From an uncultured Collinsella sp. (GTDB lineage: Bacteria; Actinomycetota; Coriobacteriia; Coriobacteriales; Coriobacteriaceae), in NCBI GenBank assembly GCA_900556365.1, contig USOG01000075.1:1-7025 (forward strand): a DNA stretch of 7,025 bases, in the 5' to 3' direction. Positions 5,202 to 7,025 of the stretch are shown piece by piece. The notes under the pieces are model-generated. The model saw only the letters and a program-made list of their open reading frames with translations. It had not been told where the DNA came from and did no database searches. Positions within the stretch are counted from its first letter, which is position 1, and each line of letters starts with the position of its first letter. Both the position numbers and the translations under genes were made by a program.

Positions 5202-6607
5202 GTGAGCACCCCCAACAAACCGATCGCGTGCTGCGCGACACCCGCATTCTGACGCTTCGCATTTGGGCTGTTGTCGGCTGCATTGTCATCGCCGCTGTCA
5301 TCTTTAACCTTATGGGCATCTTGGCGCCGGTTATCGAGTTTCTCGCTGTTGGTTCCATCATTGCCTTTGTGATGTCCCCGATCACCAACTGGCTCGAGCA
5401 CCATGGCGTGAATCGCGGCATCGGTTCGCTTATCGCGCTTATTGTTGTTGTTGCCGTGCTCGTCGGCGTCGTTTGCATCTTGTCGCCGATTCTCTTTGGT
5501 CAGATCATGGAAGTCCTGAGCCGCCTGCCCGAGCAGCTTCGTGTTGCGGGTGGCGATCTCAATGAGATGATCTCGCATGCCAAGACGCTCAACAACACGC
5601 CGGTTAAGGAGTACTTGGACGACAATCTGTCATCACTCGTTACCGTCGCATCGAAGTATGTGTCTCAGATTGCCGCCGAGCTCGGTCGCGGTGTATTCCC
5701 GCTCATTACCAATACGGCGTCGCAACTGTTCGTTATCTTCCTGGGCCTGGTGCTTGCCTACTGGATGGCCTGCGACTACCCTCGCATGCACCACGAGATT
5801 TGCACCATCATCGGTCAGGAGAAGGAGACCTCGTACCGCTTTATGGTCGCCATTCTGTCGCGTTCGGTTGGTGGCTACATGCGCGGCATGGTCGTAACGT
5901 CTATCTGCGGCGGCATCTTGGCCTTTATCGGCTTCCTGATCATCGGCCATCCGTATGCGGCGCTCATGGCTATCTTTACCGGCATCATGCATTTGGTTCC
6001 GGTCGTCGGTCCCTGGGTGAGCGCAGCAATCGCCACAGTGCTCGGTTTCATGTTCAGCCCCATGTTGGCGTTATGGACGCTCATCGTGACGATGGTCGCG
6101 CAAAATGTCACCGACAATGTGATTTCGCCTAAGGTCATGCAGAGCTCAGTGCAGGTGCATCCCATTATGAGCCTTACGGCCCTCGTTATTGGTTCGGCAC
6201 TCATGGGGCCCATCGGCATGATTATTGCCATCCCGCTGTGCGCGGCCCTCAAGGGTATTTTCGTGTACTACTTCGAGAATGAGACCGGCCGCCAGCTTGT
6301 GGCCTATGACGGCGCCGTGTTTAAGGGCACACCGTACCGCGATGCCGATGGCAACCCGGTCGCTGCCTACGACGCGCTTGGAGACGATACGTTCATTTAC
6401 GAGTCCGAGCTCATCGGCAACGAGACTGCTCCCGAGGCCAAGGCCATGCCCAAGCCCGAGCTCGATAATCCCTGGATCAAGCTCTCGGGTTTGCAACCCG
6501 ATGCCACGGGCTTCTTCAAGAACCCCTTTGCTAAGGATGACGATTCCAACACGGATGACGACACCAAAACCGGCATCGACGGCTCCATGGACGATGACGA
6601 CAACTAG
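5198..6607 (+). CDS. AI-2E family transporter (PerM/YdiK-like) with acidic C-terminal extension
   Basis: This 469-residue polytopic membrane protein is of the AI-2E transporter family, whose members are variously linked to autoinducer-2 export, Na+/H+ exchange or unknown substrates. About eight hydrophobic segments are seen: two near 23-60, one at 74-98, then after a soluble domain (100-165) one at 170-192, two at 232-265, and more between 265 and 355. Family signatures include LVLAYWMACDYP (184-195), the proline-glycine motif HLVPVVGPWVSA (265-276) and QNVTDNVISPKVM (302-314), then IGSALMGPIGMIIAIPL (331-347). The core ends near 360. A further 110 residues form a soluble tail ending in Asp-rich runs (DDDSNTDDDTK, DDDDN), longer than usual for the family. 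The start overlaps the sigma stop (ATGA), implying coupled translation; GGAG at 5181-5184 is rather far. The substrate is not readable. A terminator follows. Confidence 0.88.
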   Translation: MSEHPQQTDRVLRDTRILTLRIWAVVGCIVIAAVIFNLMGILAPVIEFLAVGSIIAFVMSPITNWLEHHGVNRGIGSLIALIVVVAVLVGVVCILSPILFGQIMEVLSRLPEQLRVAGGDLNEMISHAKTLNNTPVKEYLDDNLSSLVTVASKYVSQIAAELGRGVFPLITNTASQLFVIFLGLVLAYWMACDYPRMHHEICTIIGQEKETSYRFMVAILSRSVGGYMRGMVVTSICGGILAFIGFLIIGHPYAALMAIFTGIMHLVPVVGPWVSAAIATVLGFMFSPMLALWTLIVTMVAQNVTDNVISPKVMQSSVQVHPIMSLTALVIGSALMGPIGMIIAIPLCAALKGIFVYYFENETGRQLVAYDGAVFKGTPYRDADGNPVAAYDALGDDTFIYESELIGNETAPEAKAMPKPELDNPWIKLSGLQPDATGFFKNPFAKDDDSNTDDDTKTGIDGSMDDDDN

Positions 6608-6657
6608 CGGGGTAATTCGGGTTAACATTCATACGCGCTAACATGCAATTTCGCTGA

Positions 6658-6687
6658 AGGGCCGGCATTGTGCCGGCCCTCTTTTTT
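6658..6687 (+). terminator. Rho-independent terminator of the sigma operon
   Basis: A 10-bp perfect stem (AGGGCCGGCA at 6658-6667 pairs with TGCCGGCCCT at 6671-6680) has the 3-base loop TTG. It is followed by C and six T's (6682-6687). It lies about 50 bases after the transporter stop codon and separates the operon from alaS. Confidence 0.93.
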
Positions 6688-6713
6688 GCACGGGAGCGGT
6701 TGGATGGTAATAT
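6685..6713 (+). promoter_or_regulatory. Candidate alaS promoter (extended -10)
   Basis: TGGTAATAT (6705-6713) holds a -10-like TAATAT preceded by the extended TGn. A weak -35, TTTGCA (6685-6690, 4 of 6), lies 17 bases upstream and overlaps the T-run of the terminator. A start near 6720 would give a leader of about 40 bases, too short for a T-box. Confidence 0.5.
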
Positions 6714-6759
6714 TGTTACGTTTGAACTGTTTCGATGTGAAACCGAGGAGATTCCCTCT

Positions 6760-7025
6760 ATGAGTGCTGACTACCCGTCAATGACTACGGCCGAGATTCG
6801 CTCCAAGTTCCTCAACTTCTTTGAGGAGCGCGGTCTTAAGCTCTATCCTTCTTCGTCCCTCGTCCCCGACGATCCTTCACTGCTGCTTGCCAACGCCGGC
6901 ATGAACCAGTTTAAGGAGTACTACCAGGGCAAGAAGACCATGAAGGAGATCGGCGCGATCTCCTGCCAGAAGTGCGTCCGCACCAACGACATCGATTGCA
7001 TCGGCGAGGACGGCCGTCACCTGTC
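6760..7025 (+). CDS. alaS: Alanyl-tRNA synthetase, N-terminal part (truncated by window end)
   Basis: The first 88 codons of AlaRS, which charges tRNA-Ala with alanine, are present; the frame is open at the window end. The N-terminal catalytic core begins as in the family: EIRSKFLNFFEERG (12-25), the start of motif 1, then YPSSSLVPDDPSLLLANAGMNQFK (29-52), the highly conserved P-S-S-S-L-V-P-x-x-D-P-x-L-L-x-x-N-A-G-M-x-Q-F-K signature. It is followed by ISCQKCVRTNDIDCIG (67-82), the CQ-K-C-x-R-x-N-D-I-x-x-x-G form typical of actinobacterial enzymes. GAGGAG (6745-6750) lies nine bases before the ATG. The editing and C-Ala domains are outside the window. Its own promoter and the terminator upstream separate it from the sigma operon. 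Confidence 0.96.
   Translation, partial: MSADYPSMTTAEIRSKFLNFFEERGLKLYPSSSLVPDDPSLLLANAGMNQFKEYYQGKKTMKEIGAISCQKCVRTNDIDCIGEDGRHL

Noticed and set aside
6146..6628. Open frame on the - strand opposite the transporter C-terminus
   Set aside because: It is complementary to a well-supported coding region, and its Gly/Val/Leu-rich sequence is what the opposite strand of Asp/Ala/Pro codons produces.
6688..6759. T-box or other riboswitch in front of alaS
   Set aside because: The leader after the likely start site is only about 40 bases, with no T-box sequence or antiterminator/terminator pair. The hairpin upstream belongs to the preceding operon.
1..7025. CRISPR array, insertion sequence, tRNA or rRNA genes, prophage or defence system
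   Set aside because: No regular spaced repeats, transposase, tRNA cloverleaf or foreign-looking composition was seen. Genes are compact and uniform in base use, as in ordinary chromosomal DNA.

Overview
The window is a gene-dense stretch of a high-GC (visibly above 55%) bacterial chromosome. Every gene is on the + strand, and no gap without a gene exceeds about 160 bases. Protein style, codon use and the Gram-positive/actinobacterial gene set suggest an anaerobic actinobacterium of the class Coriobacteriia, probably Collinsella-like. The set includes a SigB/SigF-family sigma factor with an RsbW-like partner, a DUF948 protein, a RarA ATPase and a LexA box of the CGAAC-N4-GTTCG type. The taxonomic call is inference from recognition, not from a search.

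Region 1 (1-666): the last 53 codons of a membrane glycosyltransferase (family 2 style) are followed by a very strong 16-bp hairpin terminator. Next comes a minimal, 140-residue prepilin-peptidase-like (A24) membrane aspartyl protease.

Region 2 (698-3355): two nucleotide/DNA-maintenance genes, an HD-domain dGTP triphosphohydrolase and the replication-associated AAA+ ATPase RarA (MgsA). A perfect CGAAC-N4-GTTCG palindrome overlaps the dGTPase stop codon and lies just upstream of rarA. It matches the SOS (LexA) operator known from Gram-positive bacteria and suggests that rarA is DNA-damage inducible here.

Region 3 (3451-6607): a tightly coupled four-gene operon. The genes are a membrane-anchored coiled-coil DUF948 protein, a degenerate RsbW-like anti-sigma protein, a SigB/SigF-type sigma factor and an AI-2E-family membrane transporter with an acidic C-terminal tail. 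Neighbours overlap by 8 nt, are separated by 1 nt, or overlap by 4 nt. No RsbV-type antagonist is present; the DUF948 gene sits where rsbV would be. The RsbW-like protein keeps the acidic residue of the kinase N box but lacks the Asn and recognisable glycine-rich G1/G2 boxes. This module is the most interesting part of the window: it may be a partner-switching system whose kinase step has been lost and replaced by another input. Two GGGTA motifs upstream could be sigma-F/B-type -10 elements and hence autoregulatory.

Region 4 (6658-7025): a strong rho-independent terminator closes the operon. A candidate extended -10 promoter follows, then the 5' end of alaS (alanyl-tRNA synthetase), cut off by the window end.
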